This document shows, piece after piece, positions 16,065-25,031 of a DNA stretch of 64,000 bases (position 1 is its first letter; the number at the start of each line of letters is the position of its first letter). A program made the translations under genes and the position numbers. The notes under the pieces are model-generated. The model was not told the origin of the DNA. It saw only the letters and a list, made by a program, of their open reading frames with translations, and made no database searches. This stretch comes from an uncultured Burkholderiales bacterium (lineage in GTDB: Bacteria; Pseudomonadota; Gammaproteobacteria; Burkholderiales; Burkholderiaceae_C), in NCBI GenBank assembly GCA_903896615.1, contig CAITYM010000020.1, positions 62,001-126,000 on the forward strand, in the 5' to 3' direction.

Positions 16065-17078
16065 ATGAAATTAACTAGACGGGCAGTAATTGCAGCATCA
16101 TCAACTTTGGTCGCGCCGTGGGTGGTCACATCATCCAAAGCACAAAAGGTTGAGTTCAGTGTCAAGTTTGGTAGCAATCTGCCAGCTACTCACCCCCTCA
16201 ACACACAGGCTGTTGCCCTTGCAGCTAAGTTAAAAACTGAATCAAAGGGGCGTATCGACCTTCAGGTATTTCCTTTCAATCAATTGGGAAATGATACGGA
16301 TATGCTCTCCCAGTTGAGGTCAGGCGCACTAGATTTCATGACTCTGTCGCCACTGATCTTAGGTACTTTGGTACCTGCAGCGCAAATAAACGGTGTCGGG
16401 TTTGCTTTTAAAGACTATAACCAAGTTTGGAGCGCAATGGACGGAGATCTAGGCGCTCACGTCCGTCAGCAAATTGCAGCTACTGGCAGTATTTTCGCCT
16501 TCGATAAAATTTGGGACAACGGGTACCGACATGTGACCAATAGTGTGCGTCCTATTATTGTTCCTGATGATTTGAAAGGTCTTAAACTTCGCACGCCACC
16601 AGGACCAATGTGGGTTTCAATGTTCAAAGCTTTAGAGGCATCCCCGACTCCGCTCAATTTCGCAGAGGTTTACTCCGCATTACAAACCAAGGTAGTTGAG
16701 GGGCAGGAGAATCCACTTGCCATTGTCTCGACTGCAAAATTAAACGAAGTCCAAAAATACTGTTCCATGACTGGACATATGTGGGACGGATATTGGTTTA
16801 TGGGAAATAAAAAACTATTTGACCGCTTCCCCGCTGATCTGCAGGCACTGATGACTAAGTTAGTTGCAGAATTTGCGTTGCTACAGCGCGCAGAAGTTCG
16901 CAAACTCAATGACAGCTTGCAAGCTGATTTGAAGGTAAAAGGGATGTTGTTTAACGATGTCCAAATTGATGCATTCCGAACCAAACTTCGTGCATCTGGC
17001 TTTTATGCAGATTGGCACAAGAAGTTTGGCGATGAAGCCTGGTCTCAGTTAGAAAAATATACTGGTAAATTGTCCTAA
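16065..17078 (+). CDS. TRAP transporter substrate-binding protein (DctP family)
   Basis: The ATG at 16065 follows AGGAGA at good spacing and gives a 337-residue protein with a signal that has a twin-arginine-like TRRAVIAA, ending near SSKAQ. The DctP pattern is clear: VKFGSNLPATHPLNTQA, QLGNDTDMLSQLRSGALDF, LKGLKLRTPPGPMW (with the ligand-carboxylate Arg) and FAEVYSALQTKVVEGQENP. It should bind a carboxylate-type solute in the periplasm. The membrane subunits DctQ and DctM are not in this window, so it is an orphan receptor here. A terminator follows directly. Confidence 0.9.
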   Translation: MKLTRRAVIAASSTLVAPWVVTSSKAQKVEFSVKFGSNLPATHPLNTQAVALAAKLKTESKGRIDLQVFPFNQLGNDTDMLSQLRSGALDFMTLSPLILGTLVPAAQINGVGFAFKDYNQVWSAMDGDLGAHVRQQIAATGSIFAFDKIWDNGYRHVTNSVRPIIVPDDLKGLKLRTPPGPMWVSMFKALEASPTPLNFAEVYSALQTKVVEGQENPLAIVSTAKLNEVQKYCSMTGHMWDGYWFMGNKKLFDRFPADLQALMTKLVAEFALLQRAEVRKLNDSLQADLKVKGMLFNDVQIDAFRTKLRASGFYADWHKKFGDEAWSQLEKYTGKLS

Positions 17079-17109
17079 AAGCCAATTAATTTTTATATCA
17101 ATGAAAATG

Positions 17110-17142
17110 ACACCCAAATTCGAATGGGTTTGGGTGTTTTTT
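17110..17142 (+). terminator. Rho-independent terminator
   Basis: ACACCCAAA (17110-17118) and TTTGGGTGT (17129-17137) form a perfect 9-bp stem followed by a T run to 17142. It ends the TRAP receptor gene. Confidence 0.92.
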
Positions 17143-17159
17143 AATTAGTCCAAATTGAA

Positions 17160-19193
17160 CTACACGCTATTTAAAAATGCGGTTAGTTCAAGATGTAATT
17201 GATCAGTTACACCGCTCCAATCACCTCTTTGTGTTTGTCTGAATAAACGAACACTCGGATACCACGGAGATTGGTGGGTATTTAAAAACCAACGCCAGCA
17301 TGCATTCGCTTTAAGTAATACCCAAGTCTCAAGCCCTAACGCACCGCAAAGGTGTGCAGTTGAAGTGTCTACACTGATGATTAGATCGAGGTTTTGTGCA
17401 ATTGCTGCGGTATCGGCAAAATTGTTGATTTCTGCACTCAAATCTAAAAGTCCGTGTCCCCCCCATCCATTTTGATTTAACGCAGCTAACTCTTGGTTAG
17501 GAATCACGCCAACTTGAAGACTTACCCAGTCTATTGGCAGTTGGAGTAAAGGTTCAATCTCGTTTAAATGAAGGTTGCGCTCTTTATTGATCTCCCAAGT
17601 CTCTTTTTGATCCTCTCTGTATCCACTTGACCAAATTAAACCAATTCGAGGACGTCTTTTACTTTGAAGTATTTGTGATGAGCAATGAGAAGAGCCTTTT
17701 AATTGACGATCTTCAATTAAAAAATTCAACTTTTCAGCCCAAATCTCTCTTAACTCTGTATCTACCTTCAAATATGGAAAAGTTGTGTTGCTAAGGCTTG
17801 GTAGGTCGTCTATGCCAAGCGCGAGGGGGAGGCTCATGAGTGGGCAATGCAGATCATAGTGCGGTAACTCTTCGCCCCTAGCTAAAACCAATAATTCAGC
17901 CTCACTTTTATCTGCTGTAGTTGTATCTAAAAAAGTCATCGCAGCAAGCAGTTTAAGTGCTGGTTGTACCTCAACAATAACTTGCGCGCGCAACTTTTTT
18001 ACTTCAAGTACGTAACGCAAAAATTGTAAGGTGTCTCCAAATCCTTGTTCAGCGTGAAGCAATATGCGCTTTCCATCGATTGTGGATTCGCCGTTCCAAA
18101 GAGGTTTTTTAAAGGTGCGTTGTATCTGTTTGTTCTGGAGTTCGTTATGTCTCCATCGCCATTCATACTCTAGAAAACCACTTTTTAGATCACCTAGTAC
18201 AAGCTTGCAGTGGGATAAATTCCAGTGCGAACGGATATGTTCCGGATCAATTGAGATTGCTTTTTGATAGCAATCTAGAGCGTGAGAGTACTCTAACAAT
18301 TCAAAGTAGCTCACTCCACTGTTGTAATGAGCCATTAAGTAATTTTCGTCCAACTCAATTACGGCCTTGTATTGCTCAAGAGCCAAGTGGTGCTCTTTAA
18401 TGTGGTTATAAGCAACCCCTAAATTGTAATGAGCATCTAAAAATCTTGGATTTAGTGCTAAAGCATTTTGAAGTGATTGAATACATTCCTGAAATTGTTC
18501 TGCGCAAAAGCAAGATATACCCAGGTTATAGTGGGCATTGATCTGAGTTGGATCCTTGGCTATCACTGATTTGAAGCACACTTTAGCGCCCTCATAGTCG
18601 CCCGTTTTTTGGAGAGCAACACCCATATTTATGAGTGCTTGTATATAGTCTGGTTTTATTTGTAAGCAGCGTTCAAAGTAAATAGTTGCTTGCTTGAACT
18701 CTTGAAGGGAGAGAAAAATCAATCCAATTCTGTTGTACGCTATATGCTCATCAAGGCGGTTCGATATCATTTTTTGATATTGCTGTACCGCTAATAAATG
18801 ATGCCCTAGACTCTCCAATTGCTCGGCTAGAAATACATATGCGTTACTGAGGCATTCACTTTGATCTTGATAACTGTCAATGATTAATTCGCAACATATG
18901 TTCGATATCAGTGGATAATCCGCTAACTGATTTGAATTTGCAAGTTGAAGGAGAGTTTCGGCTGGGGAAGCAATTTTCTGTGCACTTAGTGCTGTGTAGC
19001 TTTGGATCCACTGGGCGATAGAGTTTTTAATTTCCGAAATCAGATTTTGTTCTAACGTAGTTTTTGTCTGAACTAAGCTTGGTAATTGCTGAAGATTTAT
19101 CTTGAGCTTGAGTTGACTTAAAAAAGTGCTTGCTAGATCCTTTTGTATTTCAATCATAATAGCTTTGATTTTTTTCGGATAAGGACAGTGCAT
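17160..19193 (-). CDS. TPR-repeat protein with glycosyltransferase-9-like C-terminus
   Basis: The 677-residue protein has about six canonical TPR units between residues ~150 and 345 (for example AYNRIGLIFLSLQEFKQA, ALINMGVALQKTGDYEGA, AHYNLGISCFCAEQFQEC). A WRWRH segment follows and then a GT-B-like domain: ILLHAEQGFGDTLQFLRYV near residue 380 and, near the end, LDLIISVDTSTAHLCGALG, typical of heptosyltransferase-like folds. Such proteins are common in Burkholderiales, often of unproven substrate. It may modify a glycan or a protein. An in-frame ATG at 19157 is an alternative start; neither has a good ribosome site. Confidence 0.8.
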   Translation of the reverse strand: MHCPYPKKIKAIMIEIQKDLASTFLSQLKLKINLQQLPSLVQTKTTLEQNLISEIKNSIAQWIQSYTALSAQKIASPAETLLQLANSNQLADYPLISNICCELIIDSYQDQSECLSNAYVFLAEQLESLGHHLLAVQQYQKMISNRLDEHIAYNRIGLIFLSLQEFKQATIYFERCLQIKPDYIQALINMGVALQKTGDYEGAKVCFKSVIAKDPTQINAHYNLGISCFCAEQFQECIQSLQNALALNPRFLDAHYNLGVAYNHIKEHHLALEQYKAVIELDENYLMAHYNSGVSYFELLEYSHALDCYQKAISIDPEHIRSHWNLSHCKLVLGDLKSGFLEYEWRWRHNELQNKQIQRTFKKPLWNGESTIDGKRILLHAEQGFGDTLQFLRYVLEVKKLRAQVIVEVQPALKLLAAMTFLDTTTADKSEAELLVLARGEELPHYDLHCPLMSLPLALGIDDLPSLSNTTFPYLKVDTELREIWAEKLNFLIEDRQLKGSSHCSSQILQSKRRPRIGLIWSSGYREDQKETWEINKERNLHLNEIEPLLQLPIDWVSLQVGVIPNQELAALNQNGWGGHGLLDLSAEINNFADTAAIAQNLDLIISVDTSTAHLCGALGLETWVLLKANACWRWFLNTHQSPWYPSVRLFRQTQRGDWSGVTDQLHLELTAFLNSV

Positions 19194-19275
19194 TAATTTT
19201 TAAATTTAAAACCATGCGGTGTAAATTTCCTTCCGGTTCGTTCATCATTTCCCCATATTCTATTGAATTTTAAGA

Positions 19276-19905
19276 ATGAAAGATTTTACCAATCACATTG
19301 ATGGCTTAGACTTATTTCCCCTGGGCATGACGTTGTTTCCAGATGGCATTATGACCCTTAATATTTTTGAGCCCAGATATTTGAGTATGATTAAGCGTCA
19401 TTTTCAGCGAGGTGAACCCTTTGGAGTTGTCACTTTACTTGAGGGGTTTGAGGTTAAATTACCTGCACAAGAAATCAAGCTTTCAGATATCGGCACATTG
19501 GCCAAGATCACTCAATTTGAGGAATTACAGCCGGCGATGTTTCGAATCACTTGCATGGGTTGGCGTAGGTTCAAGATCAATTACCGATTACCCCCTCTAA
19601 TAGGTGTAGAGCAGGCGAGGGTCACCCTACTGGATGATGATCCTATCGTAGCTGTGAGTCCTGAACTACAAGGTGTTGCTGATACTTTAGGTCAATTTAT
19701 CTCACAAAACCAAGCGCGGGGGATTAAGTTAAGTGAGTTCCCATTTGCTCAACCCTTTTGCCTTGATGAGTCAGGCTGGGTGGCTAACCGTTGGGCGCAG
19801 TTGTTAGCCTTAAACCGCTTGGAGAAGGTAAGGTTATTAGGAGAGCTTGATCCTTTGATCAGGCTAATAAAGATTAGAGACTTAATGAATGCGCAAAGCA
19901 GTTAG
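19276..19905 (+). CDS. Lon N-terminal (PUA-like) domain protein
   Basis: The 209-residue protein is a stand-alone LON substrate-binding domain: LDLFPLGMTLFPDGIMTLNIFEPRY at the N-terminus, GEPFGVVTLLEG, then the helical end RWAQLLALNRLEKVRLLGELDP. It lacks the AAA+ and peptidase parts of Lon, as expected for this widespread family. The function is unproven; substrate or nucleic-acid recognition is suggested for related domains. It converges with the Bug receptor, with 13 nt between the ends. Confidence 0.85.
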   Translation: MKDFTNHIDGLDLFPLGMTLFPDGIMTLNIFEPRYLSMIKRHFQRGEPFGVVTLLEGFEVKLPAQEIKLSDIGTLAKITQFEELQPAMFRITCMGWRRFKINYRLPPLIGVEQARVTLLDDDPIVAVSPELQGVADTLGQFISQNQARGIKLSEFPFAQPFCLDESGWVANRWAQLLALNRLEKVRLLGELDPLIRLIKIRDLMNAQSS

Positions 19906-19918
19906 ATTGTTCTTATAA

Positions 19919-20953
19919 CTACTGCGAGATATAGATCTTGTTTTTGCTTATAAGTGACTGCATTAAAAGATATTCGGAGGACATGACGTTTTTCAAAGCC
20001 TCATCCGTACCGCCCCTTAAGATCCAGCCTTGATTAAAGAGTTGTGTGCGAAGTTCACTACTTTGGAGTAATAATCTAAGTTCTTTGGACAGTCTAGTTT
20101 GTGCGTCTCCAGACAATGACTTGGGACCCACTAATGCGTCCCATACCTTCAACTGTGTAGCAGCGCCGCTTAGTCCCAATTCGGTCAGAGTTGCAGTACT
20201 TGGCGCCAAAATACTCCTTCCTCCTAAAAGCCCAATGGCTTGAATCTTCTCGCCGTGAATTAAAGGCATCGCAACCCCAACGGGTACCAACGCCATTTGA
20301 ATTTCGCCGGACATCAGTGCATTTAGGACACCTGGGTTACCTGGATACGGTATGTGAACAGGCTCAAATCCAGGGTTTGAGGCTTTCAATGCCTCCATAG
20401 CTAAATGTGCCATTGAACCTGTCCCAACAGAACCGTAATTCCACTTTTTGCCCTGTGATTGGACAGCTTTTATGAATGCCTTACCACTGGGTAAGTTAAC
20501 TGAAGCAACTAATACCAGCGGACTATCGGCGATAAGTGAGATTGGAGTGAAATCTTTTAAGGGCTCAAATTCGAGAGTTGGATAAAGTAATTTGGCTGTA
20601 GTCAAATTACCATTGATCATTAAGCCCAGCGTATGGTCGTCTTGAGCTTTCGATACCATCTGCGCAGCTAAATTCCCGGATACTCCGACATGATTTTCTA
20701 CGATGACAGTTTGACCCAGGGATTTAGTGAGTGGTTCTGCAATTGTCCTTGCGATCATGTCGGGTGTTGAGCCTGGGGGGAATCCGACCAAGATGCGTAC
20801 TGTGTGTTTAGGCCATCGATTGGTTTGCAAGTTGGGTAACTGTGAATCTAAAGCCCTCCCAGTTTGAGCAAAAGCAGGGTTCACCTTCGCCTGAGTAAAA
20901 ACGACGAAAGCAAATAGCAAAACGTATTTTAATAAAATAGAGGGTTTTTTCAT
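19919..20953 (-). CDS. Bug-family periplasmic solute receptor (TctC-like)
   Basis: The ATG at 20953 is preferred over a TTG three codons upstream. The 344-residue protein has a signal peptide ending near FAQTG and the Bug signature: WPKHTVRILVGFPPGSTPD, then RTIAEPLTKSLGQTVIVENH and AGNLAAQ-like GVSGNLAAQMVSKA. Middle segments include NYGSVGTGSMAHLAMEAL and the PYPGNPGVLNALMSGEIQM loop. Bug proteins bind small carboxylates for tripartite tricarboxylate transporters and are strongly expanded in Burkholderiales. No TctA or TctB gene lies nearby, which is usual for this family. Confidence 0.9.
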   Translation of the reverse strand: MKKPSILLKYVLLFAFVVFTQAKVNPAFAQTGRALDSQLPNLQTNRWPKHTVRILVGFPPGSTPDMIARTIAEPLTKSLGQTVIVENHVGVSGNLAAQMVSKAQDDHTLGLMINGNLTTAKLLYPTLEFEPLKDFTPISLIADSPLVLVASVNLPSGKAFIKAVQSQGKKWNYGSVGTGSMAHLAMEALKASNPGFEPVHIPYPGNPGVLNALMSGEIQMALVPVGVAMPLIHGEKIQAIGLLGGRSILAPSTATLTELGLSGAATQLKVWDALVGPKSLSGDAQTRLSKELRLLLQSSELRTQLFNQGWILRGGTDEALKNVMSSEYLLMQSLISKNKIYISQ

Positions 20954-21069
20954 AATTGGCAAAGTAATGGGAGCATAACGCAGGGAATAAATACAATTAA
21001 ATAATACTATTTTTATGAGTCAATTAAGTGGACTGGATAGTTAGTTGAAATAGGGATGTGGGTAAAGAT

Positions 21070-21117
21070 CTGGAGCTAGGGATCTGAAGTTAGGGACCTG
21101 AAGTTAGGGACTTGAAG
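21070..21117. repeat. 14-bp tandem repeat
   Basis: Three units of 14 bp lie in tandem: CTGGAGCTAGGGAT, CTGAAGTTAGGGAC and CTGAAGTTAGGGAC, with a partial fourth (TTGAAG). The region lies between the GIY-YIG-like gene and the Bug receptor gene and carries no ORF. Confidence 0.8.
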
Positions 21118-21135
21118 ATTTTACGAAGTGTAGTG

Positions 21136-21462
21136 CTATGCCTGCCATACAGCGTAACCACTTTGCCTCAACCGAATAGCGAGATCAACCTCCATATAAC
21201 GAGCATCCTCATAGGGCATTGGATTGAACTCGGCATATAACTCAGGCATCAAATGAAGTCCGTAGTCTTTTGCATAACGATTGGACTGAATACCGGCCTT
21301 GTGTTTGTCAAACCGTATATCCGGATCTAATCCCGTCATGCCTACATAAACACACGGAAGTCCGGCCCTGTAGTCTGGATTGGCTCTCAAAAAGCGTCTC
21401 ACCTTTAAGACTTCCTTGGACAATTCGATGACATAGACATGATGCTTTTCTGAGAGTTTCAT
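21136..21462 (-). CDS. GIY-YIG-nuclease-like small protein
   Basis: This 108-residue protein has a GIY-YIG-like beginning, HHVYVIEL, then LPCVYVGMTGLDPDIRFDKH with the second aromatic-Gly motif and the conserved Arg. It ends ARYMEVDLAIRLRQSGYAVWQA, which carries the conserved Glu. The catalytic skeleton therefore appears present, but the domain is divergent and the substrate unknown. The ATG at 21462 starts just before the domain; a TTG at 21486 is the alternative. It lies 51 nt downstream of rmuC on the same strand and could share its transcript. Confidence 0.65.
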   Translation of the reverse strand: MKLSEKHHVYVIELSKEVLKVRRFLRANPDYRAGLPCVYVGMTGLDPDIRFDKHKAGIQSNRYAKDYGLHLMPELYAEFNPMPYEDARYMEVDLAIRLRQSGYAVWQA

Positions 21463-21512
21463 GAGTGCAAGTTCGCTATTAATCAATCCAAGCTACTGCT
21501 CGGTCTCAAGCC

Positions 21513-23066
21513 CTATGGCTTAATGTGTTGCGTTGATTCTCCATCAACTTGAAGCTCATCCACTCCCTGGCTAATCGATGGGGGTAGCATTTTGGCCGGC
21601 TTAACCCCAAGTGTCATTAGCATTTGGGCTTGGCGAATCACATTTCCCCGACCGGTACTTAGTTTGCTAAATGCGCTATCGTAACTTCCCTGGGCTTGTT
21701 TTAGTTTGGTGCCCAAGGCCTCCAGGTCCTCTACAAAGCCAACTAATTTATCAAACAGTTCAGCGCCTCGGTTTGCGATGTCCTGAGCGTTCTTACTCTG
21801 GGCCTCCTGACGCCATAGGTGAGCAACCGTTCGAACCACAAATAGTAAAGTGGATGGACTTACCAATAAAACGTTTTTCTTCCAAGCTTCCATGAAAATT
21901 TCCTTGTCATGCGTGATTGCAAGCATAAAAGCCGGCTCAATTGGAACAAACATCAGTACGAAATCAAGGGACTTAATGCCGTAAAGGGATTGATAGTTTT
22001 TATTGGATAACTCTTTAATGTGATTTTTGACGGATTCAATGTGCTTTTTAGCTGCTAGCTTTCTTTGCTCGGCGTCCTCCGTAGACATAAACTCATCGTA
22101 GGCAATCAATGAAACTTTTGAGTCAATCACAAGAGAGCGTTCTTCGGGGAGGTGTATAACCACATCGGCCTGCGCTTTGCTCCCGTCCTCCCTTGTTTGG
22201 CTAACCTGAACAACGTATTCTTCGCCCTTTCGCAGCCCAGAGCCTTCCAGGACGCGTTCCAACACCAACTCCCCCCAATTACCTTGAGTTTTGCTAGAGC
22301 CTTTAAGTGCGTTAGTCAGATTTTTAGCTTCCTCAGTTAAGTTTTGATTGAGCGTGACCAACTGCTTGACTTGCTCGGCAAGTGCAGATCGATCTTTACC
22401 TTCTTTCACATAAACGTCTTCGACCTTTGCTTGAAACTCGGTAATTTTTGTCTTTAATGGGTCTAAGAGTTGACTCAGGCGCGCTTGATTGTCTTCTGAG
22501 AATTTCTTAGATTTTTCCTCTAATATCTCTTGTGCTAAATTTTTAAATTGAATACTGAGACTCTCTTTTGCTTGATTGAGTAGTTCAATCTTTTCCCTAG
22601 CCGAATTTTTTTCGTTTTCAAGTTGAATACTTAATTTCGCTAATGTTTGATTGCTTTCATTTAAACGGCCTTTAGTGTGCTCATGTGATTCAGTTTCAAG
22701 CACTTTTGCACTGAGTGTTGATCGGTGGGCAACTTGTTCAGCTTCTAATTTAGCAAGTGCAATACTTTTTTCTTCCCGGGTTTGATTAATTTCTTTTTGT
22801 GCATTGGCAAAATCAAGTTGAAGCACTTGGATCTGGGACTTTAAATACTCCCGCTCCCGCTCTAAAACTTCAAGTCTCTCTTTAGCCAATGCCGTATTGA
22901 TTGGGTTAAGTGGATCTGAATCTAGAGCGAGCCCTAAAGTGCTTGCATCCTTAGAATTTTGCTGCAATTTATGAATTAAAAATGCAACCAGTCCTATAAC
23001 TAAGGAGCAAGCAATTACAACAAGAGATATGGTCAGGATGATTGGTGTTGAATTTAATTCAGGCAT
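21513..23066 (-). CDS. rmuC: DNA recombination protein RmuC
   Basis: RmuC limits inversions at short inverted repeats and has a nuclease-like domain. The 517-residue protein has one N-terminal membrane helix (residues ~8-30), a long coiled coil (about 55-200) and the RmuC domain (about 215-450) with SSKTQGNWGELVLERVLEGSGLRKGEEY, QADVVIHLPEERSLVIDSKVSL and VLMFVPIEPAFMLAI. The Asp-Ser-Lys and Glu/Lys residues correspond to the predicted nuclease core. The length and domain order are normal. It is the first of two or three minus-strand genes here, after the oxidoreductase. Confidence 0.93.
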   Translation of the reverse strand: MPELNSTPIILTISLVVIACSLVIGLVAFLIHKLQQNSKDASTLGLALDSDPLNPINTALAKERLEVLEREREYLKSQIQVLQLDFANAQKEINQTREEKSIALAKLEAEQVAHRSTLSAKVLETESHEHTKGRLNESNQTLAKLSIQLENEKNSAREKIELLNQAKESLSIQFKNLAQEILEEKSKKFSEDNQARLSQLLDPLKTKITEFQAKVEDVYVKEGKDRSALAEQVKQLVTLNQNLTEEAKNLTNALKGSSKTQGNWGELVLERVLEGSGLRKGEEYVVQVSQTREDGSKAQADVVIHLPEERSLVIDSKVSLIAYDEFMSTEDAEQRKLAAKKHIESVKNHIKELSNKNYQSLYGIKSLDFVLMFVPIEPAFMLAITHDKEIFMEAWKKNVLLVSPSTLLFVVRTVAHLWRQEAQSKNAQDIANRGAELFDKLVGFVEDLEALGTKLKQAQGSYDSAFSKLSTGRGNVIRQAQMLMTLGVKPAKMLPPSISQGVDELQVDGESTQHIKP

Positions 23067-23094
23067 TTGTTGAACGGGGTTGAATCGGGAGCAA

Positions 23095-24078
23095 TTATTG
23101 ACTTAGGTTTTTAAGGACCAATTTACCTTTAACACCTCGTGAACTCATTTTTGCGTAGGCCGTTTTAAGATCGGCCATATCGGAAACACTGTCTATTAAA
23201 GGTTTGATAAGGCCTTTTTCATACCATTCCATGAGTTCTTTGAGCATTTCCTTATTTTTTTCGTACTCACGCCTGGAGAAATCACCCCAGAACACTCCAA
23301 TTACGCTGGCCCCTTTTAGAAGCATGAGATTTAGAGGAATGCTTGGGATATTGCCGCCAGCAAATCCAACGACTAAATACCTTCCTCGCCAAGCAATTGA
23401 TCGAAATGCTGGCTCTGCCCATTGGGCTCCCACGGGATCGTAAATCACGTTTGGACCTAGTCCACCCGTAAGTGCTTTGATTTGCTCACGAAAGTCTCCT
23501 TCTGAGTAATTAATGCACTCATCTGCGCCCAGTTCTTTGCAGGTGGCGCATTTTTCGGCGTTCGATACTGCTGCTATGACTTTTGCGCCCTTAGCCTTTG
23601 CAATTTGAATGGCTGCAGATCCAACTCCCCCCGCTGCTCCTAAAATTAGCACTGTCTCGCCTGCCTGTAACCCGCCTCGGTCAATAAGTGCGTGGTGCGA
23701 GGTCGCATAGGTCATAATAAAAGACGCGCCGTCCTCCGGTGTAAAGCGCTCGCTCAAAGGAAGACACAATTTAGCAGGAGCCAGGGTATGCGTTGCAAAC
23801 CCCCCCGTACTACTTAAACAAGCCACTCGAGTCCCAATAGCTAGGCCGTTAACATCCTCGCCTACAGCACGAATAATTCCCGCATATTCAGCACCTGGAA
23901 CAAATGGAAGAGGGGGTTTGAGTTGATATTTGTTCTGTACGATCAAAAGATCTGGGAAATTAAGACTTGCAGCTTCAATTTCAATTAGAACCTCCTGTGC
24001 GCCTGGCGTTGGGGTTGGGATTTCTTTTCTGATTAGGTCATCTACTCCAGTTGTTTTCTCGCATAACCATGCCAACAT
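23095..24078 (-). CDS. NADPH:quinone oxidoreductase (zinc-independent MDR)
   Basis: The 327-residue protein is a medium-chain reductase of the quinone oxidoreductase type. It has VPGAEYAGIIRAVGEDV (residues ~60-75), the nucleotide motif LILGAAGGVGSAAIQIAKAKG and YDPVGAQWAEPAFRS. The zinc-binding Cys cluster of alcohol dehydrogenases is missing, as expected. It likely reduces quinones or alpha,beta-unsaturated carbonyls with NADPH in the cytoplasm. It lies 28 nt upstream of rmuC on the same strand; any functional link is unknown. Confidence 0.88.
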   Translation of the reverse strand: MLAWLCEKTTGVDDLIRKEIPTPTPGAQEVLIEIEAASLNFPDLLIVQNKYQLKPPLPFVPGAEYAGIIRAVGEDVNGLAIGTRVACLSSTGGFATHTLAPAKLCLPLSERFTPEDGASFIMTYATSHHALIDRGGLQAGETVLILGAAGGVGSAAIQIAKAKGAKVIAAVSNAEKCATCKELGADECINYSEGDFREQIKALTGGLGPNVIYDPVGAQWAEPAFRSIAWRGRYLVVGFAGGNIPSIPLNLMLLKGASVIGVFWGDFSRREYEKNKEMLKELMEWYEKGLIKPLIDSVSDMADLKTAYAKMSSRGVKGKLVLKNLSQ

Positions 24079-24213
24079 ATTGAATCCTTTTTATGTTTTG
24101 TAGGCCGAGTCTAAACAATACAACTTTAGACACCGCTTAAATCTTAGGAACTATTGTATTTTGCAAATAGATCACGGACTGACCCTACAATCAGGGATCA
24201 ATAAAGGGTTTAG

Positions 24214-24963
24214 ATGAAAATTTTAGTTTCTAATGACGACGGTTATCAGGCTCCCGGCATAATTGCGCTTTACGAGGCTTTGAAGGATTTGGGACAAGTC
24301 GAAGTTGTCGCTCCAGAGCACAATAACAGTGCCAAGTCTAATGCTTTAACCTTAAATGCGCCTTTGTATGTCAACAAAGCGTCCAATGGGTTTCGTTATG
24401 TTAACGGTACGCCCGCAGACTGCGTCCATATCGCATTGACTGGATTGTTAGGATACAAACCTGATCTGGTGGTATCCGGGATCAACAACGGCGCCAACAT
24501 GGGGGACGATACGATCTATTCTGGTACTGTGGGTGCTGCCATGGAGGGGTATTTGATGGGAATACCTGCTGTCGCTTTCTCGCAAGTGCATAAAGGATGG
24601 GAGCACCTAGACGCTGCTGCAGCGCGCGCTCGCGCCCTAGTCTTGGAGCTGAAAGAGTCTCATATTCTAGGCTCCAAGCCCTGGCTTCTCAATGTCAACG
24701 TTCCCAACAAGCCACTTGATCAACTAGGTTCTAGTAAGATTTGTAGATTGGGGAGGAGACACGCCGCAGAACGGGTCATTACTCAGGAGAATCCAAGGGG
24801 TGAGACCATGTACTGGATCGGTGGGGCGGGGGCAGCTAAGGATGACGCTAGTGACACAGATTTTTATGCAACCAAGCACGGACATGTATCGATTACACCT
24901 TTGCAAATTGACTTAACTGAATACGCCGAGTTAGAGTCTTGGTCAAAAGTACTGAACAAATAA
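24214..24963 (+). CDS. surE: 5'/3'-nucleotidase SurE
   Basis: SurE dephosphorylates nucleoside monophosphates and short polyphosphate. The 249-residue length is normal. The metal site is visible: MKILVSNDDGYQAPGI (Asp8, Asp9), APEHNNSAKSNALT (the conserved Ser/Asn loop), GTPADCVHIAL and VVSGINNGANMGDDTIYSGTV. AAAGGG precedes the start. It begins the conserved surE-pcm-nlpD order linked with survival of stationary phase and protein repair. Confidence 0.96.
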   Translation: MKILVSNDDGYQAPGIIALYEALKDLGQVEVVAPEHNNSAKSNALTLNAPLYVNKASNGFRYVNGTPADCVHIALTGLLGYKPDLVVSGINNGANMGDDTIYSGTVGAAMEGYLMGIPAVAFSQVHKGWEHLDAAAARARALVLELKESHILGSKPWLLNVNVPNKPLDQLGSSKICRLGRRHAAERVITQENPRGETMYWIGGAGAAKDDASDTDFYATKHGHVSITPLQIDLTEYAELESWSKVLNK

Positions 24964-25031
24964 ATCAATATTTAGTAAGAGTTGGTTACGGGTGAGAAAT
25001 TCTTTCATAATTAAAAAAACCTAATATTTGA

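Noticed and set aside
21070-21117. CRISPR array
   Set aside because: The units are only 14 bp and are directly joined without spacers; no cas gene is seen.
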